Notes: generated by a model from the letters alone, not told the origin. DNA of 64,000 bases from JASGMR01 sp963664675 (GCA_963664675.2 CAXXLB010000002.1:124001-188000); one strand, 5' to 3'. Counted from the first letter of the stretch, positions 40,435 through 49,377 are shown. Numbers and translations are program-made.

Positions 40435-41463
40435 CTATCTCTGGAACATTTCCTTTATCAGGTCTTCGTCAAGTCTGCTATTACACCAATAGCTGTCCGG
40501 TAAATCCTCACGCACATATTCTGTCAGGTCTTCCGTTACAATTACGGGAACAGGAATCATGATGTCAACCGGTGTTTCAATTCCCTGCATTACGTCTAAT
40601 CCAGCTTCCAGTGCCTCGGAACTTATCCATGTTGGTTTTGAACAGGCTATTGAATCGAACCCTTCTTCCGAAAATTTATTCCAAAGTTTCAAGAATCCGT
40701 TGCTGTCTTCCCCTGTCATCGGAACCAGAGGCAAACCATTTGCTATCATAACTTCTGCAAAAGCTTGAGTCATAGCTCCACCTCCCGACCATATACCATC
40801 TATATCAGGATTAGATGGAATCAGATTCTGTGCGGCTATTTTTGCTTTGTCGTATGCCCATTCTGCGAAAACATGAGAAACAACTTCAATCTCCGGATAC
40901 TGATCAAAAACGGACTTCGCACCCGCCCATCTCTCTTCGGTTGTTGAGAGTCCTGCTATTCCAGATAGAGCTACTATTTTTCCCTTTCCATCCAGCTGCT
41001 CTGCCAGCCATTCTGCCCCGACTTTTCCAAATTCAAACGCATCGGAATCCACATAAACTGTGTAATCATCAGTAGCAGCCTTTGCACCACATAATACTAC
41101 AACGATTCCCTTGTCAATTGCCTTTTTTAGAACAGGAACAATCGCACTGGGCGAAACGGGAGTAACGATAAGGATGTCGACATCCTTCGCTATTAAATCT
41201 TTAATGTTGGAATTTTGTTTTGCAGAATTGCCTTCAGATTCTGTATAATATACTTCTGCAATCAAATCCTCATTATTTATAACCGCCTGTTTAAATTCCC
41301 AGTACATCTGCATCGACCAGGTATTTCCCACAAAGTAGATATCGTATCCCACAGTATAGGGCCCCTCCTTAGCGTACTTCCCTACATCTACCATTCCTTC
41401 AGTTGCAAAAAATGTTGCGCTCAACATAACAACAAAAACCAAGATTATCAAAATTCTTTTCAT
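40435..41463 (-). CDS. CUT2-type sugar-binding protein (RbsB-like)
   Basis: A 342-residue exported protein with a Sec signal (MKRILIILVFVVMLSATFFA) and the Peripla_BP_4 fold: GPYTVGYDIYFVGNTWSMQM, a LIAKDVDILIVTPVSPSAIV strand, KGIVVVLCGAKA, YVDSDAFEFGKVGAEWLAEQ, GIWSGGGAMTQAF and MTGEDSNGFLKLW. Such proteins bind monosaccharides or related compounds. Its operon encodes KDG kinase and KDPG aldolase, so a sugar acid or amino-sugar acid is a reasonable ligand guess. The aromatic-rich mature N terminus (YDIYFVGNTW) is probably in the pocket. Confidence 0.9.
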   Translation of the reverse strand: MKRILIILVFVVMLSATFFATEGMVDVGKYAKEGPYTVGYDIYFVGNTWSMQMYWEFKQAVINNEDLIAEVYYTESEGNSAKQNSNIKDLIAKDVDILIVTPVSPSAIVPVLKKAIDKGIVVVLCGAKAATDDYTVYVDSDAFEFGKVGAEWLAEQLDGKGKIVALSGIAGLSTTEERWAGAKSVFDQYPEIEVVSHVFAEWAYDKAKIAAQNLIPSNPDIDGIWSGGGAMTQAFAEVMIANGLPLVPMTGEDSNGFLKLWNKFSEEGFDSIACSKPTWISSEALEAGLDVMQGIETPVDIMIPVPVIVTEDLTEYVREDLPDSYWCNSRLDEDLIKEMFQR

Positions 41464-41491
41464 CCAAAAACCTCCCCTTTACAGAATAAAT

Positions 41492-42652
41492 TTATGAATT
41501 ACTTTCCCTAAGTAATTCCATGCATAAATTTTTATACAAACCCACAGAACTAACGACCTCATTGATCGATACACGCTCATTCGACGCATGTGCTAATGTT
41601 GGATCACCCGGACCAATTACGATACTTGGAGTTGATTTCGAATATAAAGAAGCGGCTTCAGTCCAAAATGGCAAATACGATTCTTTATAATCGAGAGATA
41701 AATTTTTTAAACATCTTTTCGTTTTTTCAAGTAAAATGCTGTCCTTTTCCAAGTTGAAAGGAATATGTTCAAGAACAGCCGTTTGATTCATTTCAAAAAC
41801 ATTATATTTCGATCCGTTTTTTGAAGCTTCTTCCGCAATTCTTTCAAGTTCTGAAATAACCACTTTTCTATCCTCATTTGGTAAAAATCTTCTATCCAGG
41901 GTTATTTCACAGTAATCCGCAACCATATTAGTCCCGGTACCTCCTTTGATAGTTCCGGTCGTAATAGTTGACTCACCTAACAATGAGTGTATTCTGCGCT
42001 TAAGCTCCGGTTTCAAATCTTTATTGATGATATTCAAAAATTCAACAGCAGAATCTATGGCATTGATTCCTTTGTGAGGAACACTTCCGTGAGCCGACCT
42101 ACCTTCAAAAATCACTTTTATCCATTTAATTCCCTTGTGTGCGATCACTGCTTTCAAATTGGTTGGTTCGCCCACAACAGCATAATCGAAATTTCTTCCA
42201 TATTTCTGAAGAAATTTAATTATCCCAATATCTCCGTTTTCTTCACCTGCCACTCCAACAAAAGAGATTTCACCATCGAAATCTATTCCCTTCAATAAAG
42301 TCATTGTGTAAGCCATTGCGGCTATCCCGGCCTTCATGTCAGAAGTTCCTCTCCCATAAAGATAACCATCTTTTTCTTCTCCGAAAGGCTTAACTGTCAT
42401 TCCCTCCAATTGAACGGTATCCAAGTGCCCGTTTAAAACTATTTTCCTTTTTTTGATCTTTCCTTTTCTTATTGTCGCAACGATATTACACTGATTTTCC
42501 CCTAAATCATCCATATATGCTTCGATATCGTTATTATCAAAATATTTAAGCAAAAGATCCACAACTTCCCTATCCCCATTTTTATAACCCGTATATGATG
42601 GGGTTGCAACTAGTTTCTTCAATAAATCTACAACACCCTCTTCGCTCATCAT
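41492..42652 (-). CDS. M20-family deacylase/peptidase (ArgE/DapE-like)
   Basis: The ATG at 42652 is chosen after GGGGAG; a second ATG follows. The 386-residue zinc hydrolase has the M20 metal motifs NGHLDTV, YGRGTSDMKAGIAAMAYT, AGEENGDIG (catalytic Glu-Glu pair) and VVGEPTN. The lid domain (HKGIKWIKVIFEGRSAHGS) comes between, and a last His in DPTLAHASNERVSINE. Enzymes of this kind cleave N-acyl groups from amino acids or split dipeptides, and the YgeY group lies in PLP-lyase operons. Here it adjoins a threonine-synthase-like PLP enzyme and a sugar-acid pathway, hinting at N-deacylation of an amino-sugar acid. Confidence 0.88.
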   Translation of the reverse strand: MMSEEGVVDLLKKLVATPSYTGYKNGDREVVDLLLKYFDNNDIEAYMDDLGENQCNIVATIRKGKIKKRKIVLNGHLDTVQLEGMTVKPFGEEKDGYLYGRGTSDMKAGIAAMAYTMTLLKGIDFDGEISFVGVAGEENGDIGIIKFLQKYGRNFDYAVVGEPTNLKAVIAHKGIKWIKVIFEGRSAHGSVPHKGINAIDSAVEFLNIINKDLKPELKRRIHSLLGESTITTGTIKGGTGTNMVADYCEITLDRRFLPNEDRKVVISELERIAEEASKNGSKYNVFEMNQTAVLEHIPFNLEKDSILLEKTKRCLKNLSLDYKESYLPFWTEAASLYSKSTPSIVIGPGDPTLAHASNERVSINEVVSSVGLYKNLCMELLRESNS

Positions 42653-42664
42653 CAAAACTCCCCA

Positions 42665-43906
42665 TTATTCAAAAAAATTTATTTGTTTCCTCAATTCATT
42701 CTTCCTGGGTCCAATTACAGGTATATTTTCAATTTTCCCCTTGAATGAATTCAACGCTTTCAGTCCCGTTCCTGTTATTACACACACTACGTCGGCATCT
42801 TCAGAGATCACCCCGTGTTTTTTTGCTTTCATAAGTCCTCCGATTGAAGCTGCTGCTGTTGGTTCTGCAAGGACACCCTCTGTTTTAGCGAGCAATCTCG
42901 CGGCTTCGACAAATTCTTTGTCTTCTAAACTCAAAGCATATCCATTTGAACTATATATAGCTTCAAGCGCCCACTCTCCATCAAGAGGATAAGGAACTCC
43001 TATTGCAGTGGCTATAGTTGAAGGATTCCTCCACCATTCCACTTCTTTATCACCGTTTTCAAAAGCCTTCACCACCGGTGCACAACCAGCAGCCTGAACT
43101 CCCAGAATTCTGGGTAATCTATCCACAATATTTGCATTCTTCAATTCAACAAAACTTTTCCAGATGGATGCAAGCAATCCTGCACCACCGACGGGGGAGA
43201 TCACCCAATCAGGAGTTTTCCAGTTCATATTTTCAGCAATTTCAAGTCCTACCGTCTTGGTTCCCTCAACATGATAAGGATTTACCGCCGCCGCCGTTGT
43301 CAGATGAAGTGAATTCGTATTATCATTAATCTCTTCAATCATATCTATGCATTCACTCACCGTTGCATTTTCAACCAGTATCAATTTTGCCCCGTAGGCT
43401 AGTGTTTGAATATTTCTTTCATCGGGTGTATCTCTTGGCATGACAACAAAGCAGGGAATCTTTGCTCTGGCGGCATAAGCAGCAACTGCAGGTCCTGCAT
43501 TTCCATCGGACGCTATTATAACCGATTTGTAACCACACTCTACAGCTTTAGAAACACCTATTGAAGCAGGTCTGTCTTTGTAGGTGCCGGTTGAATTTTG
43601 AGTTTCATCTTTTAAATATATGTTTCCAGAAAAGTCGAATAACTCTCTGAGATTATTTGCCGAATGAAAGGGTGTGTTTCCTTCTCCAAGAGAAATAATA
43701 TTATTCAAATCTTGTACAGGAAGCAACCTGTTGAATTTCCATATGTTGTGAAATCTTTTATCTACAATATTTTCCTGATTCAGTTTGTCCTCATTTTCAT
43801 AAAAATATTTCAGGACATTTCCGCAAGCGGGACATTTTGCCTGTCCTTTTATATCTTTCAAAAGATAACCGCACTTTTCACATTTCATATAAAAACTTCT
43901 CTTCAT
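42665..43906 (-). CDS. Threonine-synthase-like PLP-dependent enzyme (fold type II)
   Basis: A 413-residue enzyme. An N-terminal zinc-ribbon-like start (CEKCGYLLKDIKGQAKCPAC in C-x2-C pairs) precedes the fold type II core. PLP Lys is K110 in STGTYKDRPASIGVS; the phosphate cup and neighbours are ASDGNAGPAVAAYAA and SPVGGAGLLASIWKS. Threonine synthases share this plan, but nothing else here belongs to threonine synthesis. In this operon a beta-eliminating ammonia-lyase (for example on a 2-amino-3-hydroxy acid, giving a 2-keto-3-deoxy acid) is a more sensible role. AAGGAG precedes the ATG. The gene lies 12 bp from the M20 gene. Confidence 0.85.
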   Translation of the reverse strand: MKRSFYMKCEKCGYLLKDIKGQAKCPACGNVLKYFYENEDKLNQENIVDKRFHNIWKFNRLLPVQDLNNIISLGEGNTPFHSANNLRELFDFSGNIYLKDETQNSTGTYKDRPASIGVSKAVECGYKSVIIASDGNAGPAVAAYAARAKIPCFVVMPRDTPDERNIQTLAYGAKLILVENATVSECIDMIEEINDNTNSLHLTTAAAVNPYHVEGTKTVGLEIAENMNWKTPDWVISPVGGAGLLASIWKSFVELKNANIVDRLPRILGVQAAGCAPVVKAFENGDKEVEWWRNPSTIATAIGVPYPLDGEWALEAIYSSNGYALSLEDKEFVEAARLLAKTEGVLAEPTAAASIGGLMKAKKHGVISEDADVVCVITGTGLKALNSFKGKIENIPVIGPRKNELRKQINFFE

Positions 43907-43930
43907 TCTAAACTCCTTAATAAAAATAAA

Positions 43931-45061
43931 TTAAAAAATTTTCAATGCACTATCAAGATCATGATCGATTTTTCTTTCGATCAAAAAATCTGAAATCCCC
44001 TTCAATAATAATTTGACATTTTCAGGGTCAATTTGAGCATCACTCATATGACCAATTCTGAAAATCTTTTCACCGATCTCTCCCAGAGAAGATGCAACTT
44101 TTATTCTACAGTTTTCATAAAGAAAATCCTTCAAATCCTTACAATTGAATCTTCCAGAAGAAGAAACAGCCGATAATCCATGGGCAGAAAACTCTTTTGG
44201 TATATAAAGTTCCAAACTCAAAAATTCCAGAGCTTCTCTCAATTTGTCACTGAATCGCCTGTATTTTTGATTGATTTCTCCTATTCCTGATGACTTAATT
44301 ATTTCAACACTTTTATTAAGCGCTTTTATTGTGTTTGTAGGTAATGTTACCGGAAATGGATGCCATGAAAACCAGTTGTGGTAATATTCTTCCCAGACTT
44401 TCAAATTTATGCACCAGGATTTATTTTCACTATACTTTATTTCTTCCAGTGCTTTTTTATTAACCGTTACCATAGCCAATCCGGGAGGACACGAAAATCC
44501 TTTCTGTGAAGCACTGACAACCACATCTACTCCAAATTCTTCCATATCGAGCTCTTCTGTTATTGCTCCGGATATCGCATCAAGAATGAAAAAAATATTA
44601 TTTTCTCTGGCAATTTTTCCAATTTCTTTTACAGGGTTTAAAATACCGGTACTCGTTTCTACCTGCGTCATAATAACGACCTGCGTTTTTTCTTTCTTGA
44701 GATATTCTATAAATTTACCGGGATCAACAGGCCGCTTTGTATCGTTTTTTACATAATCAAGTTCTGAAGCATAATTAGTAGCAATTGCTTTCAGTCTTTC
44801 ACCGAAAAAACCATTCCCCAGGATGATGCATTTTTTATTCGATACATAAGTACTTATAGCTGTTTCCAACCCAAATGAACCTGAACCGGGTATTAAATAA
44901 CTTTTTCCATCTCCGTTAAAAATATTTGTTATATCCCCTATTAAATTCAAATACAATTTTGTCCATTCGTCCCCGTAATGTGCCGGACTCTGTCCGTTAA
45001 ATTCTTCCAATATGGCCTGCGGTATTTCAACAGGTCCGGGGATCATTAACAGTTCCTTCAT
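43931..45061 (-). CDS. Class V aminotransferase (alanine-glyoxylate/serine-pyruvate type)
   Basis: The ATG at 45061 follows GGAGGA; one at 45076 has no site. The 376-residue PLP enzyme begins LLMIPGPVEIPQAI, as the family does. The PLP-contacting residues are GSGSFGLETAI, D161 (FFILDAISGA) and the Schiff-base K187 (VVSASQKGFSCPPG). A late Arg for the substrate carboxylate lies in IFRIGHMSD. It would transfer amino groups between small amino acids and 2-keto acids such as glyoxylate or pyruvate. In the operon it could recycle the amino group or process a side product. The exact substrate is unknown. Confidence 0.9.
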   Translation of the reverse strand: MKELLMIPGPVEIPQAILEEFNGQSPAHYGDEWTKLYLNLIGDITNIFNGDGKSYLIPGSGSFGLETAISTYVSNKKCIILGNGFFGERLKAIATNYASELDYVKNDTKRPVDPGKFIEYLKKEKTQVVIMTQVETSTGILNPVKEIGKIARENNIFFILDAISGAITEELDMEEFGVDVVVSASQKGFSCPPGLAMVTVNKKALEEIKYSENKSWCINLKVWEEYYHNWFSWHPFPVTLPTNTIKALNKSVEIIKSSGIGEINQKYRRFSDKLREALEFLSLELYIPKEFSAHGLSAVSSSGRFNCKDLKDFLYENCRIKVASSLGEIGEKIFRIGHMSDAQIDPENVKLLLKGISDFLIERKIDHDLDSALKIF

Positions 45062-45082
45062 ATCCTTTTCCTCCATTTTGTC

Positions 45083-46108
45083 TTATCTGGAAATTCTCCC
45101 AGATCCAGAACCATTTTTAAGAGCCAGAACTTCCTCAGCTGTTGAAACATTGAAATCTCCGGGGATCGTGTGCTTTAAACAGGAAGAAGCCACTGCGAAA
45201 TTAACAATATCCTTGGGGTTCATTTCATTCAGTGTTCCGTATATGAAACCCGATGCAAATGAATCTCCCCCTCCAACTCTGTCTATTATGTGAATATCGT
45301 ATTTATCTGAAACAAAAAATTCCTCACCGTACAGACAAACCGCGGACCATCTGTTTATGTTGGCCAGTATACTTTCTCTCATCGTTATGGCAACGGACTC
45401 AAAATTAAATTTTCTCTTAAGCTCCTTGCATATAAATTCGTAATCTTTGATTTCCAGAGTTCCCTTTTCAACATCGGAATTCTCCGATTTGATTCCAAAA
45501 ACCCTTTCCGAATCTTCCTCATTTGCAAATAAAATATCAACATATTCCATTAACTCCGTCATCACTTCGTTCGCTCTTTTTTCGCTCCAGAGATTTTTCC
45601 TGAAATTCAGATCACACGATACTTTTACATTATTTTTCTTTGCTTCTTTCAACGCCTCCAAAGTTATTTCGACTATATTTTCCCCTAAGGCCGGCGTTAT
45701 TCCCGTAAAATGGAACCACGCTGCGTCTTTGAAAATTTCCTTCCAGTTATAATCGCCGATATTCGAATTTGAAAAAGCTGAATTTGCTCTGTCATAAATA
45801 ACTTTTGATGGTCTCTGAGAAAAGCCTGGCTGTAGATAATAGGTTCCCATTCTTTCGCCCGGTTTTTTATTAATCTTTGAGGTATCTACCCCATATTTAT
45901 TCAAATTCATAATAGCCATCACACCAAGTTCATTATCCGGAACGCTGCTCACAAACTCTGTATCGATCCCATTAAAAGCTAAAAATACGCTCACATTCGA
46001 TTCCGCTCCGCCATTGCAAACAGAAAACATGGTTGAATTGAAAAGTTTTTCGTGGTTGACGGGTGTGAATCTAGCCATTATCTCTCCAAAGGTCACTACT
46101 TTTTTCAA
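45083..46108 (-). CDS. kdgK: 2-keto-3-deoxygluconate kinase-like sugar kinase (PfkB family)
   Basis: A 341-residue PfkB kinase: FGEIMARFTP at the start, CNGGAESNVSVFLAFNG for the sugar-site glycines, and DRVGGGDSFASGFIYGTLN with the catalytic base D282. The anion-hole GAGD is GGGD here, a normal variant. Overall it resembles KDG kinases (KdgK) with GERMGTYYLQPG near the sugar site. ATP phosphorylates 2-keto-3-deoxygluconate to KDPG, the substrate of the aldolase encoded just upstream with an ATGA overlap. The identity as KdgK is strengthened mainly by that neighbour. Confidence 0.85.
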   Translation of the reverse strand: MKKVVTFGEIMARFTPVNHEKLFNSTMFSVCNGGAESNVSVFLAFNGIDTEFVSSVPDNELGVMAIMNLNKYGVDTSKINKKPGERMGTYYLQPGFSQRPSKVIYDRANSAFSNSNIGDYNWKEIFKDAAWFHFTGITPALGENIVEITLEALKEAKKNNVKVSCDLNFRKNLWSEKRANEVMTELMEYVDILFANEEDSERVFGIKSENSDVEKGTLEIKDYEFICKELKRKFNFESVAITMRESILANINRWSAVCLYGEEFFVSDKYDIHIIDRVGGGDSFASGFIYGTLNEMNPKDIVNFAVASSCLKHTIPGDFNVSTAEEVLALKNGSGSGRISR

Positions 46109-46737
46109 ATCTCATCACCTCCAAATATCGTATAGAGTTTTTTGTTTATTAATATCGCCTTTTCTTCGACTTCCTTCAAGGAACCTTTCGTTAGACTTCC
46201 TCCTATTCCAACGGCAACCGCACCTGCTTTAAACCATATATCAAAATTGTCGACAGTTATTCCTCCTGTTGGAATAAATTTATAATCCGGAAACGGCCCT
46301 TTCATTGAAGAAATGAACTTTGGCCCCGCGACTATTGCAGGGAATAGTTTTAAAATTTCATTTCCCTGTTTTCTGGCAAAGACCGCTTCTGTTGGTGTCA
46401 TTATCCCTGGAATATAAGGAATATTCCTTTCTTCACATAAGTTATTAACATCCATTGAAAAATGTGGTGAAACAACGTACTTCGCTCCATTATCGATGGC
46501 TTTGTTTGCAGAAAAACTATCGTTCACAGTTCCTGCTCCCAGCACGATTTTTTCTCCGTATTTTACCGCTAAAGAATCTATTATTTTATCTGCTTTTGGA
46601 ACGGTGAACGTTATCTCTAAATTCACAATGTTGTTCTTCACCAGTATGTCACATAAATCAAGAACTTTTTCAAAATCATCCCCTCTGATAACAGGTATTA
46701 TTTTGTTGTTCACAATTTTTTCCAGAACGCTATTCAT
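46105..46737 (-). CDS. eda: KDPG/KHG aldolase
   Basis: A 210-residue class I aldolase. Catalytic Glu is E41 (VNLEITFTV), and Schiff-base Lys is K130 in GNEILKLFPAIVAGP. Standard elements also include GAGTVNDSF, YVVSPHFSMDV and PTGGITVDN with the phosphate site GIGGSLTKG. It cleaves 2-keto-3-deoxy-6-phosphogluconate to pyruvate and glyceraldehyde-3-phosphate. It overlaps both the IclR gene (upstream) and the kinase gene (downstream) by four bases, so the three are translationally linked. Confidence 0.93.
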   Translation of the reverse strand: MNSVLEKIVNNKIIPVIRGDDFEKVLDLCDILVKNNIVNLEITFTVPKADKIIDSLAVKYGEKIVLGAGTVNDSFSANKAIDNGAKYVVSPHFSMDVNNLCEERNIPYIPGIMTPTEAVFARKQGNEILKLFPAIVAGPKFISSMKGPFPDYKFIPTGGITVDNFDIWFKAGAVAVGIGGSLTKGSLKEVEEKAILINKKLYTIFGGDEI

Positions 46738-47501
46738 TTTTCATTCCCTCCCATTTTTCCCAATCTCGAAGAGATTTCTTCCGCTGTTTTAATAACTTTC
46801 TTTGCCGTTCTATCAATATTTTCCTGATTGAACCATTTCAGAGGAATTATGACACTCAAAGCCCCTACAACCTTGTTCGTATAATCAAATACTGCGGAAC
46901 CTATACATTTGATTCCCAATTCATTTTCTTCGTCATCAAGTGCGTAATTTCTTTTTTTAATATTCCCCAGTTCTTTTAATAACTCTTCTTTGTCGATTAT
47001 TGTATTTCTTGTAATAGGCTTCAATTCAATTTTATTGAAATATTCTCCCAATTCGTCTTCTGAAAAATTTGAAAGAATGGCTTTTCCAAACGCGGTACAG
47101 TACAAATCTCTTTTCATTCCTATTCTTGACATCGTGGGAATTGTGTCCACTCCCTCTATTTTGTCTATATAAATACCGTAATATTCTTTAAGTATCACAA
47201 AATGACAAGTCATTCTGGTTTCCTCCATCAACTTTGTCACCAGCGGATGTTCGACTTCATGAATTTCGTTATTCCTCAGAATCATACTAGACATATCCAC
47301 GATCTTGTATGAGGGAAAATATTTTGAAGAACTCTCTTCCTTATATAAATATCCACAATCCACAAGAGTCATAACATGCTTATAAGCAGCCGGAGAAGTC
47401 ATTGAAAGAGCTTTGGCAATGTTCATCAATTTCACTCCTCCCTTTGATGCTATTACAAACTCAAGAATTTTTAACGATTTTTCCAGTGATAAAAGTTTCA
47501 T
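46734..47501 (-). CDS. IclR-family transcriptional regulator (KdgR-like)
   Basis: A 255-residue regulator with an N-terminal winged helix (SLEKSLKILEFVIASKGGVK; ALSMTSPAAYKHVMTLVDCG) and a C-terminal IclR effector domain (ILRNNEIHEVEHPLVTKLME; RDLYCTAFGKAILSNFSEDE; EENELGIKCIGSAVFDYTN). KdgR-type members sense 2-keto-3-deoxygluconate, matching the KDG kinase and aldolase that follow. It heads the operon and has AAGGAG before its ATG. A palindrome lies 12 bp upstream of its start. Confidence 0.9.
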   Translation of the reverse strand: MKLLSLEKSLKILEFVIASKGGVKLMNIAKALSMTSPAAYKHVMTLVDCGYLYKEESSSKYFPSYKIVDMSSMILRNNEIHEVEHPLVTKLMEETRMTCHFVILKEYYGIYIDKIEGVDTIPTMSRIGMKRDLYCTAFGKAILSNFSEDELGEYFNKIELKPITRNTIIDKEELLKELGNIKKRNYALDDEENELGIKCIGSAVFDYTNKVVGALSVIIPLKWFNQENIDRTAKKVIKTAEEISSRLGKMGGNEK

Positions 47502-47512
47502 TTTTTCTCCTT

Positions 47513-47531
47513 AATTAACTATTAGTTAATT
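47513..47531. promoter_or_regulatory. Candidate IclR operator
   Basis: Perfect palindrome AATTAACT-ATT-AGTTAATT between the start codon and the likely promoter of the catabolic operon. Binding there would block transcription of the regulator and everything downstream. Confidence 0.65.
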
Positions 47532-47939
47532 GCATTTACTTATGGTTAATATGTTTTTATAATAGCTCAATTTTTTTCTTGAAACAAATAGCATATTTCA
47601 CAATAATAAATATCTACAGGTGATTAGAGACAGTTAAAAAGAATTTCATTAATATTGCTCATCATTATAAACACAACTTCCAATTCCGGTTTTGTTTTTT
47701 TATAAAAAAGCATAATACTTCTTTGAAATCATTTTTTTGCCCTTTATTATTACTGGATCTTTTGAGAATTTTTAATTTCCTCTTTTTACTTTCGTGAGAA
47801 ATTATTAAAAGATATTTAAAAAAAAATTTTTAATAAGAGGATTAAATATAAACCGTATAATATCGTTGAAGTTTTTTTATTTTCTAATTTTGTTTAATAC
47901 CAAAGAAGTAATTCATATTAAAATCAACAAGATTAATTT
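47532..47939. other. AT-rich intergenic region
   Basis: About 400 bp without a credible ORF. It must hold the catabolic-operon promoter near its left end and the 3' end region of the CDF gene. No terminator-type hairpin was recognised. Confidence 0.5.
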
Positions 47940-48857
47940 TTAATTGATACATTTTTTCTCTCTCTGATTTATATATGGTTCAACATGTATAGAAATATTA
48001 GTCTTTTCACCAAATTTTTTTCTCAATTTCATTTCCAGTTTCTCTGTTAATTTATGTGATTTATACACACTTAACTCAGGTAGAACATTTATGTGAAATT
48101 CCATGGATATCGAATCCCCTATTTTTCTTGTTTTCAGATCATGGAGATTCATAATGCCTTCCACTTCCTTAGTAATTGATATAATTTCATTTCTCGTTTC
48201 AACATCCACAGCACAATCCAAAAACTGATTTATGGAATCTTTGAGAATATTTATACCTGTTTTTATTATTAAAATGCTCACCAGTAATGATGCGATAGGA
48301 TCGAGGACCCTCCAATTTTCTCCAAGAAGTATCGCTCCCCCTATACCAATAGAAGTAGCTATTGAAGAAAAAGCATCTGATCTGTGATGCCATGCATTCG
48401 CTATGATTGCCTGACTGTTTATTTTTCTACCGACTGTGATAGTGTATCTATACAGCAATTCTTTTACCCCGATAGATATAAATGCGGCAATTAAAGCTAT
48501 TATACCCGGCGCTTCAAGGACTTTTCCTGACAAGAATAAAATAAGATTTGAAAACCCTCTGTATGTTATACTAATACCTGCAATTATTAACAGAACACTT
48601 ATAACTGCAGACGAAAGCGTTTCAAATCGTCCATGTCCATAGTTATGATTTGTATCGGCAGGTTTGCTAGAAATTTTAAAACCAAATATGACCACAATAT
48701 CTGAAACAAAATCGGAAAAAGAGTGTATTCCGTCTGCAATCATCGCATTCGAATTTCCAAAAATACCTGCCAGGAGTTTACCTGCAGTCAAAATAACGTT
48801 GGCTAAAAAACCGATTAAAGTTATTTTTATCCCCTGATTGTATCTTTTTGCACTCAT
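47940..48857 (-). CDS. Cation diffusion facilitator (CDF) metal efflux protein
   Basis: A 305-residue transporter of the FieF/YiiP type. TM2 holds ADGIHSFSDFVSD (D42, H45 region, D49) and TM5 AWHHRSDAFSSIAT, giving the intramembrane metal site with His and Asp ligands. The loop NHNYGHGRFETL is the family interfacial site. The cytosolic C-terminal domain has GIMNLHDLKTRKIGDS and SISMEFHINVLPEL. The tail ends in HVEPYINQREKKCIN. Zn, Fe or Mn could be exported; the HHRSD motif favours zinc or iron. It follows a MarR regulator and has its own copy of the operator. Confidence 0.92.
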   Translation of the reverse strand: MSAKRYNQGIKITLIGFLANVILTAGKLLAGIFGNSNAMIADGIHSFSDFVSDIVVIFGFKISSKPADTNHNYGHGRFETLSSAVISVLLIIAGISITYRGFSNLILFLSGKVLEAPGIIALIAAFISIGVKELLYRYTITVGRKINSQAIIANAWHHRSDAFSSIATSIGIGGAILLGENWRVLDPIASLLVSILIIKTGINILKDSINQFLDCAVDVETRNEIISITKEVEGIMNLHDLKTRKIGDSISMEFHINVLPELSVYKSHKLTEKLEMKLRKKFGEKTNISIHVEPYINQREKKCIN

Positions 48858-48875
48858 TATGAACCTCCTTCTATT

Positions 48876-48897
48876 AATTAGTTAATACTAACTAATT
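48876..48897. promoter_or_regulatory. MarR-type operator, copy 1
   Basis: Palindrome with 9-bp arms AATTAGTTA and TAACTAATT separated by four bases, directly before the CDF ribosome site. It matches copy 2 at 20 of 22 bases. Confidence 0.75.
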
Positions 48898-48915
48898 TTA
48901 TTCAAAAAAAATTTT

Positions 48916-49341
48916 CTACACTTTTCGCAATAACTTTGAAAAAATTTTGATTAACTGTTGTGTTTCTGAATCGTCAAGATTCTGAATTATTTTACATGCA
49001 AAATCTTTATGAGCATTCTCGTGTATTTCGACGAGTTTTTTTCCTTCCTCTGTTAATTCAATAAAAAAAACTCTTCTATCTGATTTCGATTGTATTCTTC
49101 TCAAATATCCTCTTTTTATAAACTTCTTCAGTGCGACGGTAACTGTTGGTTTTGAAACATCCAATTTTTCAGCAAGCTGGCTCACCGTAGGTTTATCTGT
49201 TCTGGAAATTATATCCAGATAGTAAATTTGTTTAACAGTAAAAGCCGATAACTCTCCCTTACTGAACGCTTCGTCTTCTATTTCTCCAAGAATATTTGAT
49301 ATCTTCTCAACAATCTTAGTTAACTCTTTCTTTTCATCCAT
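48916..49341 (-). CDS. MarR-family regulator
   Basis: A full-length 141-residue MarR protein: N-terminal dimer helix, winged helix PTVSQLAEKLDVSKPTVTVA with recognition helix, wing RRIQSKSDRRVFFIELTEEG (D-x-R motif present), and C-terminal dimer helices. Two matching operators, one in front of this gene and one in front of the CDF gene 58 bp downstream, indicate autoregulation and control of metal efflux. Putative metal ligands (His, Cys, Glu: EIHENAHKDFACKII) lie near the dimer interface, so it may respond to a metal as AdcR does. This is inference. Confidence 0.9.
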   Translation of the reverse strand: MDEKKELTKIVEKISNILGEIEDEAFSKGELSAFTVKQIYYLDIISRTDKPTVSQLAEKLDVSKPTVTVALKKFIKRGYLRRIQSKSDRRVFFIELTEEGKKLVEIHENAHKDFACKIIQNLDDSETQQLIKIFSKLLRKV

Positions 49342-49355
49342 TTTCTCTCCAATAA

Positions 49356-49377
49356 AATTAGTTTTTACTAACTAATT
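49356..49377. promoter_or_regulatory. MarR-type operator, copy 2
   Basis: AATTAGTTTTTACTAACTAATT-like inverted repeat (arms AATTAGT and ACTAATT), 14 bases upstream of the MarR start. Two central bases differ from copy 1. Confidence 0.75.
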
